A stretch of 64,000 nucleotides of DNA from Hyphomicrobiales bacterium (lineage in GTDB: Bacteria; Pseudomonadota; Alphaproteobacteria; Rhizobiales; Beijerinckiaceae), in the NCBI GenBank assembly GCA_004144595.1, contig SEEM01000006.1, forward strand, positions 39,366 to 103,365. Direction: 5' to 3'. Shown one piece after another: positions 8,238 through 18,097 of the stretch. The first letter of the stretch is position 1. Each line of letters starts with the position of its first letter. The notes under the pieces are model-generated. The model ran no database searches and was not told the origin of the DNA. It was given only the letters and a program-made list of their open reading frames with translations. A program made the translations under genes and the position numbers.

Positions 8238-10207
8238 CGAACCCGACACGGCGTGACGCGGCGCTCGGGGGCGCGGCCGGCGCGCTCGCCACTTTGATCG
8301 GTGGCACGCCATCAGCCCAGACCTCAGGCTCGGGAGCCCGCGCGATGATCGCAGACCTCATCCTCGTCAATGGCCGCTTCACCACGCTGGACCGAAGCAA
8401 TCCCAACCCGGAAGCTGTGGCCATCGCGGATGGGCGCTTCCTCGGCATTGGGACGCGGGCCGAGATGCAGGCGCTCGCCGGTGCTTCGACGAAGATCATC
8501 GACCTCGGCGGCCGCCGCGTCGTGCCCGGGCTGATCGACAGTCACATGCACATCATCCGCGGCGGGCTGAACTACAATATGGAGCTCCGCTGGGACGGCG
8601 TGCGCTCGCTCGGCCGGGCGATGGAAATGCTGCGCGCGCAGGTGGCCGTGACGCCGCCGCCGCAATGGGTCCGCGTCGTCGGCGGCTTCACCGAGCATCA
8701 GTTCGCCGAAAAGCGCCTGCCGACCTTGGACGAGATCAACGCGATCGCACCGGAGACGCCGGTCTTCATCCTGCATCTTTACGATCGCGCCTTGCTGAAC
8801 GGGGCGGCGCTGCGGGCGGCGGGTTACACGAAGGACACACCCAATCCGCCCGGCGGCGAGATCATCAAGGACCCGGACGGCAATCCCACCGGGCTGCTGC
8901 TGGCCAAGCCCAACGCAACAATCCTCTATGCGACGCTGGCGAAGGGTCCGAAGCTGCCCCCCGAATACCAGCTCAACTCGACGCGCCACTTCATGCGCGA
9001 GATGAACCGCCTTGGCGTCACCTCGATCATCGATGCCGGCGGCGGCTACCAGAACTATCCCGACGACTACGCCATCATCGAGAAGCTGCATGCCGATGGC
9101 GAACTGACGCTGCGGCTCGCCTACAACCTGTTCACGCAAAAGCCGAAGGACGAGCTCGCCGATTTCGCCGGCTGGGCCAAGCAGGTCAAGCCGGGGCAGG
9201 GCGACGATCTCTACCGCCACAACGGCGCCGGCGAGATGCTGGTCTATTCCGCCGCCGACTTCGAGGACTTCAAGGTCGAGCGGCCGGAGATGCCGCCTTC
9301 CATGGAGGCCGAGCTCGAGCCGGTGGTGCGGCTGCTCGCGGAGCAGCGCTGGCCCTGGCGCCTGCACGCCACCTATGACGAGACGATCACCCGCGCGCTG
9401 GACGTCTTCGACAAGGTCAACCGCGATGTGCCGCTCGAAGGCCTGCACTGGTTCTTCGACCATTGCGAAACCATCAGCGACCGTAATATCGACCGCATCG
9501 CCGCGCTCGGCGGCGGCATTGCCGTGCAGCACCGCATGGCGTTCCAGGGCGAGGATTTCGTCGAACGTTACGGCGCCAAGGCGGCCGAGCGCAGCCCTCC
9601 GGTCGCTCGTATGCTGGAGGCCGGCGTCAAGGTGGGCGCTGGCACCGACGCCACCCGCGTCGCAAGCTACAATCCCTGGGTTTCGCTGGCCTGGCTCGTC
9701 ACCGGCAAGACCCTGGGCGGGCTGAAGCTCTACCCCCAGCGAAACCTGCTCGACCGCGAGAGCGCGCTGCGCCTCTGGACGGAAGCCAATACCTGGTTCT
9801 CGACCGAGGAAGGCAAGAAGGGTCAGCTCAAGACTGGCCAACTCGCCGATCTCGTCGTGCTCGACCGCGACTACATGAGCGTGCCCGAGGACGAGATCCA
9901 GGACATCGAGAGCGTGCTGACGCTGCTCGGCGGCAAGGTCGTGTTCGGCGCGGGCGATTTCTCAGCCCTGAGCCCGCCTTTGCCCCCGGCCATGCCCGAT
10001 TGGTCGCCTGTTCGCACCTTCGGCGGCTATCAGCAGCGTGCCGCGATCAAGGACGACCGCAGATACGCGCTGATGGCGGGCTGCGGTTGCGACAGCGCCT
10101 GCGGTGTCCATGGCCACGGCCATGCGGCGGCGCTTGGCACACAGGCGCCCGCCCGCGACGAGGCGGCGTTCTGGGGCGCGCTGGGCTGCTCCTGCTGGGC
10201 ATTCTGA
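8234..10207 (+). CDS. YtcJ-like metal-dependent amidohydrolase with Cys/His-rich tail
   Basis: This encodes 657 residues. An N-terminal Tat-like leader (NPTRRDAALGGAAGALATLIGG) is followed by the YtcJ-type amidohydrolase. The beta-sandwich start is ADLILVNGRFTTLD, the metal-binding HxH is in LIDSHMHIIRGG, and the C-terminal GQLADLVVLDRDY closes the sandwich. The last 60 or so residues are unusual: they contain CGCDSAC, HGHGH and a terminal GCSCWAF, a possible metal site. The substrate is unknown, and members of this family hydrolyse amides, formamides or cyclic compounds. The start overlaps the XapX gene. Confidence 0.85.
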   Translation: MTNPTRRDAALGGAAGALATLIGGTPSAQTSGSGARAMIADLILVNGRFTTLDRSNPNPEAVAIADGRFLGIGTRAEMQALAGASTKIIDLGGRRVVPGLIDSHMHIIRGGLNYNMELRWDGVRSLGRAMEMLRAQVAVTPPPQWVRVVGGFTEHQFAEKRLPTLDEINAIAPETPVFILHLYDRALLNGAALRAAGYTKDTPNPPGGEIIKDPDGNPTGLLLAKPNATILYATLAKGPKLPPEYQLNSTRHFMREMNRLGVTSIIDAGGGYQNYPDDYAIIEKLHADGELTLRLAYNLFTQKPKDELADFAGWAKQVKPGQGDDLYRHNGAGEMLVYSAADFEDFKVERPEMPPSMEAELEPVVRLLAEQRWPWRLHATYDETITRALDVFDKVNRDVPLEGLHWFFDHCETISDRNIDRIAALGGGIAVQHRMAFQGEDFVERYGAKAAERSPPVARMLEAGVKVGAGTDATRVASYNPWVSLAWLVTGKTLGGLKLYPQRNLLDRESALRLWTEANTWFSTEEGKKGQLKTGQLADLVVLDRDYMSVPEDEIQDIESVLTLLGGKVVFGAGDFSALSPPLPPAMPDWSPVRTFGGYQQRAAIKDDRRYALMAGCGCDSACGVHGHGHAAALGTQAPARDEAAFWGALGCSCWAF

Positions 10208-10209
10208 TC

Positions 10210-10650
10210 GTGGCAAACAATCCTTCCGCGGTTACGCGTTTTGCCGCCCGCTTCGCGACGCCCGCTGTCCGCTGGCTTGCCTTGCTGGGCCTGTGCGCCG
10301 CCTATCTGCAAGGGGGTTTCAACAAGGCGACCGATTTTCCCGGCGCCATCGCCGAGATGCAGCATTTCGGCCTGTCGCCGGAACGGCCGTTTGCGCTTGC
10401 AGTGATCGCGCTCGAACTCGTCGCCTCGGTGATGATCCTCACTGGCATCGGCCGGTGGCTCGGCGCGCTCGCGCTCGCGGCCTTCACGCTGATGGCGACC
10501 GTCTTGGCGCTGCGCTTCTGGGAGATGGCGCCGCCGGCCCGCTTCATGGCGGCCAACAGCTTTTTCGAGCATCTCGGCCTCGTCGGCGGCTTCCTGCTCG
10601 TGGCCTGGCACGATCTGCACGAGCGCGCTGCGACGGGCCGGCCCGCATGA
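10210..10650 (+). CDS. DoxX-family membrane protein
   Basis: This encodes about 146 residues with four hydrophobic segments. It has the DoxX-type first helix (WLALLGLCAAYLQGGFNKATDF), followed by a segment ending in EMQHFGL and a last helix before AWHDLHER. DoxX proteins are quinone-linked or redox-associated membrane proteins of loosely defined function. The GTG at 10210 starts two bases after the upstream stop and is the most economical start, though it has no strong ribosome-binding site. The 3' end overlaps the MFS gene by four bases. Confidence 0.75.
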   Translation: MANNPSAVTRFAARFATPAVRWLALLGLCAAYLQGGFNKATDFPGAIAEMQHFGLSPERPFALAVIALELVASVMILTGIGRWLGALALAAFTLMATVLALRFWEMAPPARFMAANSFFEHLGLVGGFLLVAWHDLHERAATGRPA

Positions 10651-12272
10651 GCGATGCTATGCCCAAGGCGGCCGCCGAGGCGGGTGCGTTTTCGCCCCTC
10701 AAACAGCCTGTATTTGCAGTGCTGTGGGCCGCAACCGTGCTGGGCAACACCGGCAGTTTCATGCGCGATGTCGCCAGTTCCTGGCTGGTGACGGATCTCT
10801 CCGCTTCGCCGGCTGCGATCTCGATGGTTCAGGCCGCCGGCACGCTGCCGATCTTCCTGCTGGCCATCCCGGCCGGCGTGCTCTCGGACATTCTGGACCG
10901 CCGCAAATTCCTGATCGCGATCCAGCTTCTGCTGGCCGCCGTCAGCATCAGCCTGATGGTGCTGTCGCATCTGGGGCTGCTGACAATCAGTTCTATCGTC
11001 GCCCTGACATTCGTCGGCGGCATCGGCGCTGCCCTGATGGGCCCGACCTGGCAGGCGATCGTGCCCGAGCTGGTGCCCCGCTCGGACGTGAAGAATGCCG
11101 TCGCGCTGAACTCGCTCGGCATCAACATCGCACGCTCGATCGGCCCCGCCGCGGGCGGCCTGCTCCTGGCTGCGTTCGGAGCTGCCGTCACCTATGGCGC
11201 CGACGTTCTCAGCTACGTCTTCGTGATCGCTGCATTGATCTGGTGGCCCCGCGCGCAGGGCGCCGACGACGCCCTGTCGGAGCGTTTCGCGGGCGCCTTC
11301 CGTGCCGGGCTGCGCTACACCAGGGCGAGCCGCGAATTGCATGTGGTGCTGCTGCGGACGGCTGTCTTCTTCGCCTGCGCCAGTGCGGTCTGGGCACTTC
11401 TGCCGCTGGTCGGCCGTGCCTTGCTCGACGGGGATGCCCGTTTCTACGGCATCATGCTCGGCTGCGTCGGGGCGGGCGCGATCGGCGGCGCGCTGGTGCT
11501 GCCCGGCCTGCGCAAGCGGATGGACGCCGACCAGTTGCTGCTGGGTGTCGCGATCGTGACCGCGCTCGTCATGGCGGCGCTCGCGCTCGCTCCGCCGAAG
11601 CCCGTGGCGCTGGCCGTCCTTCTGCTGCTCGGTGCAGCCTGGATCGTTGCGCTGACGACGCTGAACGGCGCGGCTCAGGCGATCCTGCCGAATTGGGTCC
11701 GCGGGCGGGCCCTGGCAGTCTACCTCACCGTGTTCAACGGCGCGATGACGGCCGGCAGCCTGGGCTGGGGCCTCGTCGCGCAGGAGATCGGCGTGCCGGC
11801 CACGCTGATCGCGGGCGCCGGCTGCCTTCTGGTCGCGGCCGTCGTGTTTCACCGCGTCAAGCTGCCCAGGGGCGAGGCCGACCTCGTCGCCTCCAACCAC
11901 TGGCCGGAGCCGCTGACGGCGGAGCCCGTGGACCATGATCGCGGCCCGGTCCTGATCCTGATCGAATACCGCGTCGCCAGAACGGACCGGCCCGCTTTTC
12001 TCGCTGCGCTGAACCGGCTCTCGGCGGAGCGCCGCCGCGACGGCGCCTATGGCTGGGGCGTCACCGAGGACGCAGCCGACCCCGAGGGCATCGTCGAGTG
12101 GTTCATGGTCGAGTCCTGGGCCGAACATCTGCGCCAGCACAAGCGCGTTTCGAAGGCCGACGCCGACCTGCAGCACGATACGATCCGGTTCCATATCGGT
12201 CCCGAGAGGCCGGTCGTGCGTCACTTCCTGACGATCGATCCGAAAGCGCCGACGCCGGGCCAGACGGCGTGA
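10647..12272 (+). CDS. MFS exporter (EntS-like, MFS_3) with C-terminal monooxygenase-like domain
   Basis: This encodes 541 residues. Residues about 15-410 form the 12-helix major facilitator fold of the transmembrane-secretion-effector/EntS type (FAVLWAATVLGNTGSFMRDVASSWLV; loop DILDRRKFL). Residues about 430-541 (PVLILIEYRVARTDRPAFLAALNRL, EWFMVESWAEHLRQH) resemble the soluble dimeric ABM-type fold often attached to this exporter class. It probably exports a small organic molecule at the expense of the proton gradient. It overlaps its neighbours by four bases on each side, so it is firmly in the operon. Confidence 0.87.
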   Translation: MSDAMPKAAAEAGAFSPLKQPVFAVLWAATVLGNTGSFMRDVASSWLVTDLSASPAAISMVQAAGTLPIFLLAIPAGVLSDILDRRKFLIAIQLLLAAVSISLMVLSHLGLLTISSIVALTFVGGIGAALMGPTWQAIVPELVPRSDVKNAVALNSLGINIARSIGPAAGGLLLAAFGAAVTYGADVLSYVFVIAALIWWPRAQGADDALSERFAGAFRAGLRYTRASRELHVVLLRTAVFFACASAVWALLPLVGRALLDGDARFYGIMLGCVGAGAIGGALVLPGLRKRMDADQLLLGVAIVTALVMAALALAPPKPVALAVLLLLGAAWIVALTTLNGAAQAILPNWVRGRALAVYLTVFNGAMTAGSLGWGLVAQEIGVPATLIAGAGCLLVAAVVFHRVKLPRGEADLVASNHWPEPLTAEPVDHDRGPVLILIEYRVARTDRPAFLAALNRLSAERRRDGAYGWGVTEDAADPEGIVEWFMVESWAEHLRQHKRVSKADADLQHDTIRFHIGPERPVVRHFLTIDPKAPTPGQTA

Positions 12273-13645
12273 GGTGGCTCGCAATCGCCGCTGCCGGTGC
12301 GTTCGGCTGGCTTGCCACGGCAGGCGCAGCACTATCGCAGGCGAACTGCGATCCGGAGCGGAAAGCAGGCGTCACCGCTTGCACGAAAGCGAAGACCGAT
12401 CCGTTCGCAATGCTGAAGGACATACCGCTGTCGCCTGGCGGATCGGTCTCCCTGAGTCTCGGCGGCCAATTGCGCATCCGTCCGGAATTCTCCCGCCAGC
12501 CGGTCTTCGGCCTGACGGCCCCCGCCCATAACAACGGCCTGTTGCTCCGGTCCTTTCTCTCGGTCGACTTGAAGCTGGGTCCTCATCTTCGCGGCTTCGT
12601 CGAATTCGTCAGCGGCCAGGCACCGATCTGGGTTGGCACCCCACCGGGAACACAGCTCGATCGACTGGATCTCCTGCAGGGCTACGGAGAGCTGAGCCTG
12701 CCCGTCGCAAGCGGCGCCGTCATGGTCCGCGGCGGCCGTCAGGAGATGAGCTTCGGCTCGTCGCGGCTCGTCTCGGTTCGCGAAAGTCCCAATGTGCGTC
12801 GCGCCTTCGACGGCATCCGCGCAGCGTGGATCGCCGGTCCCGACCAGCGCATCGACGCCTTTCTGGTGCGGCCGGTGGTGCCGATGGCCGGCCTGTTCGA
12901 CGACCGGCCCGACCCCGCGCAAGCGTTCTGGGGCCTGTACGCGAGCGCGCCCGTCCCTGGCATCGCCGGGCTCAAGGCCGATTTCTATTATCTCGGCCTC
13001 ACGCGTGAGAATGCCCGCTTCGCCCAGGGCACGGCGGATGAACGCCGCCACACGCTGGGCGGCCGGCTCTTTGGCAAGGCTGCGGGCTTCGACTGGAATG
13101 TCGAAGGCGCGGTACAGTTCGGCAGCTTCGGCCAGGCGGATGTCCGCGCCTGGACCACGTCGGCGGAGCTCGGCTACAGCTTTTCAGATCTGCCCTTCGC
13201 GCCCCGCATCGGGCTCAACGCCGACGCGATCAGCGGCGACGGGAACCCACGCGACGGCAAGCTCGGCACCTTCAATCCGCTGTTTCCAAAGCTGCCTTAT
13301 TTTTCGGAGGCGAACCTCGTAGGGCCGGCGAACCTCCTCGACATCCAGCCGAATATTACGCTGACCCTGTTGCCGAAGGTCAAATTGAGCGTCGGCTGGA
13401 ACCCTCTCTGGAAGCAGAACAAGGCAGACGCTTTCTACGGGCCGGCGGTAACCCCCGTAGCCCGGACTACCGGCGGCGCAGGCCGTTACATCGGCCAGCA
13501 GGTCTCCACGACGATAGAATGGGTCTTAGCTGAGCATGTCACGCTGGGCGGAACGTTCGTCGGCTATAGACCTGGCGAGCGCATCAGGCAGGCAGGCGGA
13601 GTGGCCGGTTCCTTCGCCGCGGGCTGGGCAACTCTAACGTTCTAA
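12269..13645 (+). CDS. Alginate-export-family outer-membrane porin
   Basis: This encodes 458 residues. A signal peptide (VRWLAIAAAGAFGWLATAGAALSQA) is followed by a beta-barrel of the alginate_export type (SLSLGGQLRIRPEFSRQ, LDRLDLLQGYGELSL, GRQEMSFGSSRLVSVRESPNVRRAFDGI). Such proteins form selective outer-membrane channels, not only for alginate. The start is a GTG overlapping the MFS stop (GTGA). With the MFS exporter it gives the operon both an inner- and an outer-membrane step. A hairpin at 13760-13797 follows. Confidence 0.85.
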   Translation: MRWLAIAAAGAFGWLATAGAALSQANCDPERKAGVTACTKAKTDPFAMLKDIPLSPGGSVSLSLGGQLRIRPEFSRQPVFGLTAPAHNNGLLLRSFLSVDLKLGPHLRGFVEFVSGQAPIWVGTPPGTQLDRLDLLQGYGELSLPVASGAVMVRGGRQEMSFGSSRLVSVRESPNVRRAFDGIRAAWIAGPDQRIDAFLVRPVVPMAGLFDDRPDPAQAFWGLYASAPVPGIAGLKADFYYLGLTRENARFAQGTADERRHTLGGRLFGKAAGFDWNVEGAVQFGSFGQADVRAWTTSAELGYSFSDLPFAPRIGLNADAISGDGNPRDGKLGTFNPLFPKLPYFSEANLVGPANLLDIQPNITLTLLPKVKLSVGWNPLWKQNKADAFYGPAVTPVARTTGGAGRYIGQQVSTTIEWVLAEHVTLGGTFVGYRPGERIRQAGGVAGSFAAGWATLTF

Positions 13646-13759
13646 ACTGGCCTAGTGGGCCAATTCGTTCGACCAACCGGCTTGCCGGCGGAATGCGCCA
13701 CGTCATGACTTTCGCCACTCGCCAGAAAGCGGACACAGCGGAGCGCAAGTGCGCAGGAT

Positions 13760-13797
13760 GGCGGCCCCCGCGGCTTACGAGAGCTCGCGGGGCCGCC
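13760..13797. terminator. Hairpin between convergent genes, probable terminator
   Basis: A GC-rich stem (GGCGGCCCCCGCG with CGCGGGGCCGCC, one bulged C) closes a 13-base loop. It sits between the 3' ends of the porin gene and the convergent amidohydrolase gene. There is no clear T tract, so the call rests on position and stem strength. Confidence 0.45.
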
Positions 13798-13954
13798 GTG
13801 GAGAAGCGGGGATTATCTCCTTTATCGAGGAGCGCCCAGGATGATGGCGATCGTAGCGGGCGGGTTCTCTTCGACGCTCCGGCCTTGCCCGCGCTCGCGA
13901 CCTGTTTCGCTCTTCCCTGGCACTTTCAGGCCCCGCGGCACCGTCAGTGCGGTC

Positions 13955-15421
13955 TCATGCCTTCTTCGCGCGCGCTTCGACCTGGTCGAGCGCCCGGACC
14001 TGGCCCCAGAAGCTCGCCGGCGTCTCGAGCAGCGGCCTGAAAGCGCAGTGATCGAGCATCCACTCGGTCTGGGCCTGTGCCTCGTCGAGCACCTTGTCCT
14101 CATCAACCAGCAGCGCCTTGCGCCCCTGCAGCGCGATGCGCCCGTCGACGATCACGGTGTCGACGTCGTTGCCGTTGGCGAAATAGGCCAGTCGGAAAAG
14201 CGGCATATTGGCCGGATAGAGATGCGGCCGCCGCCAGTCCAGCAGCACGATGTCGGCCTTCTTGCCGGTCTCCAATGAGCCGATCGCGTCGCCGAGGCCG
14301 AGCGCACGGGCGGAATCCACCGTGCACATCTCTAGCACCCTTCCGGGCGGCAGCCAGCTCGGGTCATGGTGGAAGGTGCGGTGGTAATGCATGCATTGCT
14401 GCATGTGCCGGAACATGTCGCCGGAACGGTCCGGCGCCGTCGCATCCGAGCCCAGGCAGACATTGGCGCCGGCCTCCAGCAGCTCCGTGACCGGGCAGCG
14501 CGCCAGGATCGAGGCGACCGCACTCGGGTTATGGGCGATGTGCGTGCCGGTATCGGCGACGATGCGGATCTCCTCGTCGGAGAGTGCCGTCGCATGCGAG
14601 AGCAGCGCGTGAGGCCCGAGGATGCCCATCGCGTTCGCATAGGCGACCGACCCGCGGGTATGGCCGTCCTGCGTGAAGACGAGGCCGGCCTCGCGCGCGA
14701 ACGCGGCCATGCGCTGGCCCTGCTCGCGGGCGGCAGCAAGGTCTGCGGCGCTCAGCGAGGCTTCGTGTTCTGAGCGCAGGGTGGGCGTGATCAGCGCGAT
14801 GTTGAGCCGCTGGCCCATGCTGCCGTGATGCCGCTCGACCAGCGTGCGGCAGGTCTCGAACATCTCCTCAAAATCGACCGGTCGCTCGACGGGCTGCCCA
14901 TTTTCGAAGCGGGCGTAAGTCCTCGGAAATGGCGGGCGCGGAGCACCTACGGCGAGGAGCGAGCGGGTGCCGACCTCCGCCACGCCGTCGAGATGGGCCT
15001 GCGCGTAATCCGGCTCGTCGCAGCGCATGATGGTGTCACCGCCGCCGAGCAGCGCGACGGCGGTGGTGACGCCGAAGCGCAGCCGCTCCAGCGCCGCGAG
15101 CTGGGCTTCGGCCCGCCACCACTCCGGGGTCGAGGCGACCGTGTAGACCCGGTGGCAGACCTCGTACCACTCGTCAGACCGGCCTCCGCCCATCGTCTTG
15201 ATCAGCCCGTGACCGGCATGGGTGTGCGCGTCGATCAGCCCCGGCATCACGATCTTGCCGCCAGCGTCGATGACGGTTCGGGCCTCGATTCCGGCCAGCT
15301 CTCCAGCGGTGCCGATGGCGGTGATGCGATCCCCGGTGACAGCGACCGCACCATCCTCGATGACGCGGCGCTGCGGGTCCATGGTCACGACGACGCCGTG
15401 CTTGATGAGGATGTCGGTCAT
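13955..15421 (-). CDS. Amidohydrolase, TRZ/ATZ-SsnA deaminase-like
   Basis: This is a 488-residue metal-dependent hydrolase. The start strand is LIKHGVVVTMDPQRRVIEDG, the metal HxH is in LIDAHTHAGHGLIKTMGGG, later metal/acid residues are in LSHATALSDEE and LGSDATAPDRSGDM, and closure is at GKKADIVLLDWRRPH. The pattern fits the chlorohydrolase/S-adenosylhomocysteine-deaminase/guanine-deaminase group acting on N-heterocycles. AGGGAGA precedes the ATG. It is the last gene of the left ABC-transporter operon, 58 bases after the ATPase gene, so its substrate is probably what that transporter imports. Confidence 0.85.
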   Translation of the reverse strand: MTDILIKHGVVVTMDPQRRVIEDGAVAVTGDRITAIGTAGELAGIEARTVIDAGGKIVMPGLIDAHTHAGHGLIKTMGGGRSDEWYEVCHRVYTVASTPEWWRAEAQLAALERLRFGVTTAVALLGGGDTIMRCDEPDYAQAHLDGVAEVGTRSLLAVGAPRPPFPRTYARFENGQPVERPVDFEEMFETCRTLVERHHGSMGQRLNIALITPTLRSEHEASLSAADLAAAREQGQRMAAFAREAGLVFTQDGHTRGSVAYANAMGILGPHALLSHATALSDEEIRIVADTGTHIAHNPSAVASILARCPVTELLEAGANVCLGSDATAPDRSGDMFRHMQQCMHYHRTFHHDPSWLPPGRVLEMCTVDSARALGLGDAIGSLETGKKADIVLLDWRRPHLYPANMPLFRLAYFANGNDVDTVIVDGRIALQGRKALLVDEDKVLDEAQAQTEWMLDHCAFRPLLETPASFWGQVRALDQVEARAKKA

Positions 15422-15479
15422 GGCGGTCTCCCTGAAGGTTTTCTCGGTCGGTCGGTATCGGGCCGTCGTTGCGGTCCCG

Positions 15480-17201
15480 TCAGGCGCTCGCCGCGCTCTC
15501 GCCGCGGATGCGCTCAAGCGTCGGCACGAGCGAGAGGAGCTGGCGGGTGTAGTCGGCCTGAGGCGCGGTGAAGAGCGTATCTGCGTCGGCCGTCTCGACG
15601 ATCCGGCCTTCGCGCATCACCGCAACGCGATCGCACATCTGGCGGATCACCGCGAGATCATGGCTGATCAGCAGGAGCGTCAGGCCGGTGGCGTCGCGCA
15701 GATCCTTCAGCAGGTTGAGGATCTGCGCCTGTACCGACACGTCGAGGGAGGAGGTCGGCTCGTCGCAGACGATCAGCCTGGGACGAGCACCCAGCGCCCG
15801 CGCGATCGAAAGCCGCTGGCGCTGCCCGCCCGAAAAGGCATGCGGAAAGCGCTGCGCCGTTTCGGGCGGCAGGCCCACGGCCTCGACCAGAAGGCCGACA
15901 TCGGCGGCGGCCTCGGCGCGGGTGCGTGCGAGTTCATAAAACAGGATCGGCTCGGCCAGGATGCGGCCGACGCGCATGCGGGCGTTCAGCGAGGAGTAGG
16001 GGTCCTGGAAGATCATCTGGATCGCGCGGCGAGCTTTCCCCTTGCGCGGCGCGGCCTCATCCCCGGCGATAAGGCGGCCGTCGAACCGCACGGTTCCACT
16101 GGTCGGCGTCCGCAGGCCCGCGACGACATTGGCGATCGTCGTCTTGCCGCAGCCGGATTCGCCGACGAGGCCGAACACCTCGCCCGACCTGATCTCGAAA
16201 CTCACGCCGTCGACGGCGCGAAAGCTGCGCGCCTTGCGCCCGGCGAGAAAACCAGCCGAATATTCCACGCGAAGGTCGGTGACGGAGAGGAGCGGCTCGT
16301 CGGTCGCTGCCGGAGCCTGGCCCTCCATACCCGTGCGGGCACGCAATTCGGCACGTGCTTCCTCGGCCTTGCCTTGATTGACGCCGTCGAGCATCGGGAA
16401 GCGGTCAAGCCGGAGGTCGATGCGCGGCACGGCGCCGATCAGCGCGCGCGCATAATCGGCCTGCGGATGACGCAGCACCTGCGCGACAGGCCCGCTTTCG
16501 ACGATGCGACCGCGATGCATGATGGTGACCCGATCGGCGATCTGCGCCACCACGCCCATATTGTGGGTGACGAGCAGGATGCCGATTCCGCGCCGGTCGG
16601 CGAGGCCGCGCAGCAGATCCAGGATCTGCGCCTGGATCGAGACGTCGAGCGCCGTTGTCGGCTCGTCGGCCACGAGCAGGCGCGGCTCGCAGGCGAGAGC
16701 GCACGCGATGACGACCCGCTGGCGCTGGCCGCCCGAGAGCTGGTGCGGATAGGCTGAGAGCCGCCGTTCCGCGTCCGGAATGCCGACCGCTTTCAGCAGA
16801 TCGAGCGCGCGCGCCCGGGCGGCCTTGCGATCGAGCGGCAGATGGGCGCGCAGGGTCTCGACCAGCTGGCTCTCGATGGTGAAGAGCGGATTCAGGCTGG
16901 TCATCGGGTCTTGGAAGACCGCACCGATATCGCGGCCGAGCCGGATGGCGCCGGGCTTCAGAGGGTCGAAGGGCTTGCCGTTCAGTGCGATGCGGCCTGA
17001 GGCGATGCGGCCGGGCTTTTCCAGAAGGCCGAGCACGGCATTGCCGATCGTGGTCTTGCCTGCGCCGGATTCACCGACCAGCGCGTGGATCTCGCCTGGG
17101 CCGATCGCCAGCGAAGCCCCCTCGACCGCGGCGAAGGCCCCGCCGTCCGCCAGCGGGTATTCGATGCGCAGCGCGTCGAGTTCCAGGATCGGCGGGGTCA
17201 T
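15480..17201 (-). CDS. Peptide/opine-type ABC transporter, fused double ATPase
   Basis: This encodes 573 residues in two complete ABC ATPase modules. The first has Walker [10 protein letters not shown], signature LSGGQRQRV and Walker [13 protein letters not shown]. The second has [19 protein letters not shown] and [12 protein letters not shown]. It corresponds to DppD and DppF joined in one chain, unlike the right-hand operon where they are separate genes. The start overlaps the permease stop by four bases. It energises import through the two permeases upstream. Confidence 0.92.
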   Translation of the reverse strand: MTPPILELDALRIEYPLADGGAFAAVEGASLAIGPGEIHALVGESGAGKTTIGNAVLGLLEKPGRIASGRIALNGKPFDPLKPGAIRLGRDIGAVFQDPMTSLNPLFTIESQLVETLRAHLPLDRKAARARALDLLKAVGIPDAERRLSAYPHQLSGGQRQRVVIACALACEPRLLVADEPTTALDVSIQAQILDLLRGLADRRGIGILLVTHNMGVVAQIADRVTIMHRGRIVESGPVAQVLRHPQADYARALIGAVPRIDLRLDRFPMLDGVNQGKAEEARAELRARTGMEGQAPAATDEPLLSVTDLRVEYSAGFLAGRKARSFRAVDGVSFEIRSGEVFGLVGESGCGKTTIANVVAGLRTPTSGTVRFDGRLIAGDEAAPRKGKARRAIQMIFQDPYSSLNARMRVGRILAEPILFYELARTRAEAAADVGLLVEAVGLPPETAQRFPHAFSGGQRQRLSIARALGARPRLIVCDEPTSSLDVSVQAQILNLLKDLRDATGLTLLLISHDLAVIRQMCDRVAVMREGRIVETADADTLFTAPQADYTRQLLSLVPTLERIRGESAASA

Positions 17202-18097
17202 CCGCGGCCCCTGAGTTTGGGGTTGAAGAGGTCGCGCAGCCAGTCGCCGACGACATTGACGCCGAGCACCAGCAGCACGAGCAGCAAGGCCGGAAACAGG
17301 GCGATCCACCACGTCCCCGAGAAGACGAATTCGTTGCCGATGCGGATGAGCGTGCCGAGGGACGGATAGGTCGGCGGCATGCCGACGCCGAGGAAGGACA
17401 AGGTCGCTTCCGTCAGCACGGCGGCTGCGAGATTGATGGTGGCGATCACCAGCACCGGTCCCATCACATTCGGCAGGATGTGGCGCAGCATGATCTGGTG
17501 CGCAGGAAGGCCGATGACCTTGACCGCGCGGACATAGTCCCGCGAGGACTCGACCATGGTCGCTGCGCGCACGGTGCGGGCATATTGCACCCACTCGTGG
17601 ATTGCGATCGCGCCGACGAGAATGACCGGTGCCCATTCGGCGGAACTCGCCGCCGGAAACAGCATCCGCGCCACGCCTGCCACGAGCAGAGCGAGCAGGA
17701 TGGTGGGGAAGCTCAGGATGACGTCCCCGAAGCGCATGATGACGGCATCCACCCAGCCGCCGAGATAGCCGGCGAGCAGGCCGAGCGCGACGCCGACGAA
17801 AGCCGCGACCGCGACCGCGCCGCCGCCGATCAGGATCGAAACGCGCGCGCCGTAGAGTATCGCCGAAAGCAGGTCACGGCCCTGATTGTCGGTGCCGAGC
17901 AGAAAGCGTGGATCGCCATCGGCGGCGAAGCGAGGCGGCAATTCGGCGTCGATCAGGTTGAAGCTGGCGAGGTCGGTCGGATCGAAGGGCGCGATCAGAG
18001 GCGCCAAGGCGGCGGCGGCGACGATGGCGAGCGCCAGAAGGCCGGCGAGCCAGACCGATAGCGGCACCTGCCGCAGGGAACGGGAGAATTTCGCCAT
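17198..18097 (-). CDS. ABC transporter permease, DppC type
   Basis: This is a 299-residue inner-membrane permease. The N-terminal region has DPTDLASFNLIDAELPP and FLLGTDNQGRDLLSAILYGARVS, the DppC/OppC hallmark, and then the EAA loop ending in LPNVMGPVLV. About six transmembrane helices are present. Its start touches the stop of the DppB-like gene (TGATG) and its stop overlaps the ATPase start, so translation is coupled throughout. Confidence 0.92.
   Translation of the reverse strand: MAKFSRSLRQVPLSVWLAGLLALAIVAAAALAPLIAPFDPTDLASFNLIDAELPPRFAADGDPRFLLGTDNQGRDLLSAILYGARVSILIGGGAVAVAAFVGVALGLLAGYLGGWVDAVIMRFGDVILSFPTILLALLVAGVARMLFPAASSAEWAPVILVGAIAIHEWVQYARTVRAATMVESSRDYVRAVKVIGLPAHQIMLRHILPNVMGPVLVIATINLAAAVLTEATLSFLGVGMPPTYPSLGTLIRIGNEFVFSGTWWIALFPALLLVLLVLGVNVVGDWLRDLFNPKLRGRG

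Noticed and set aside
10302..12332. 676-codon open frame on the minus strand
   Set aside because: It is antisense to the DoxX and MFS genes. The Q/R/D-rich translation is typical of a GC-biased shadow.
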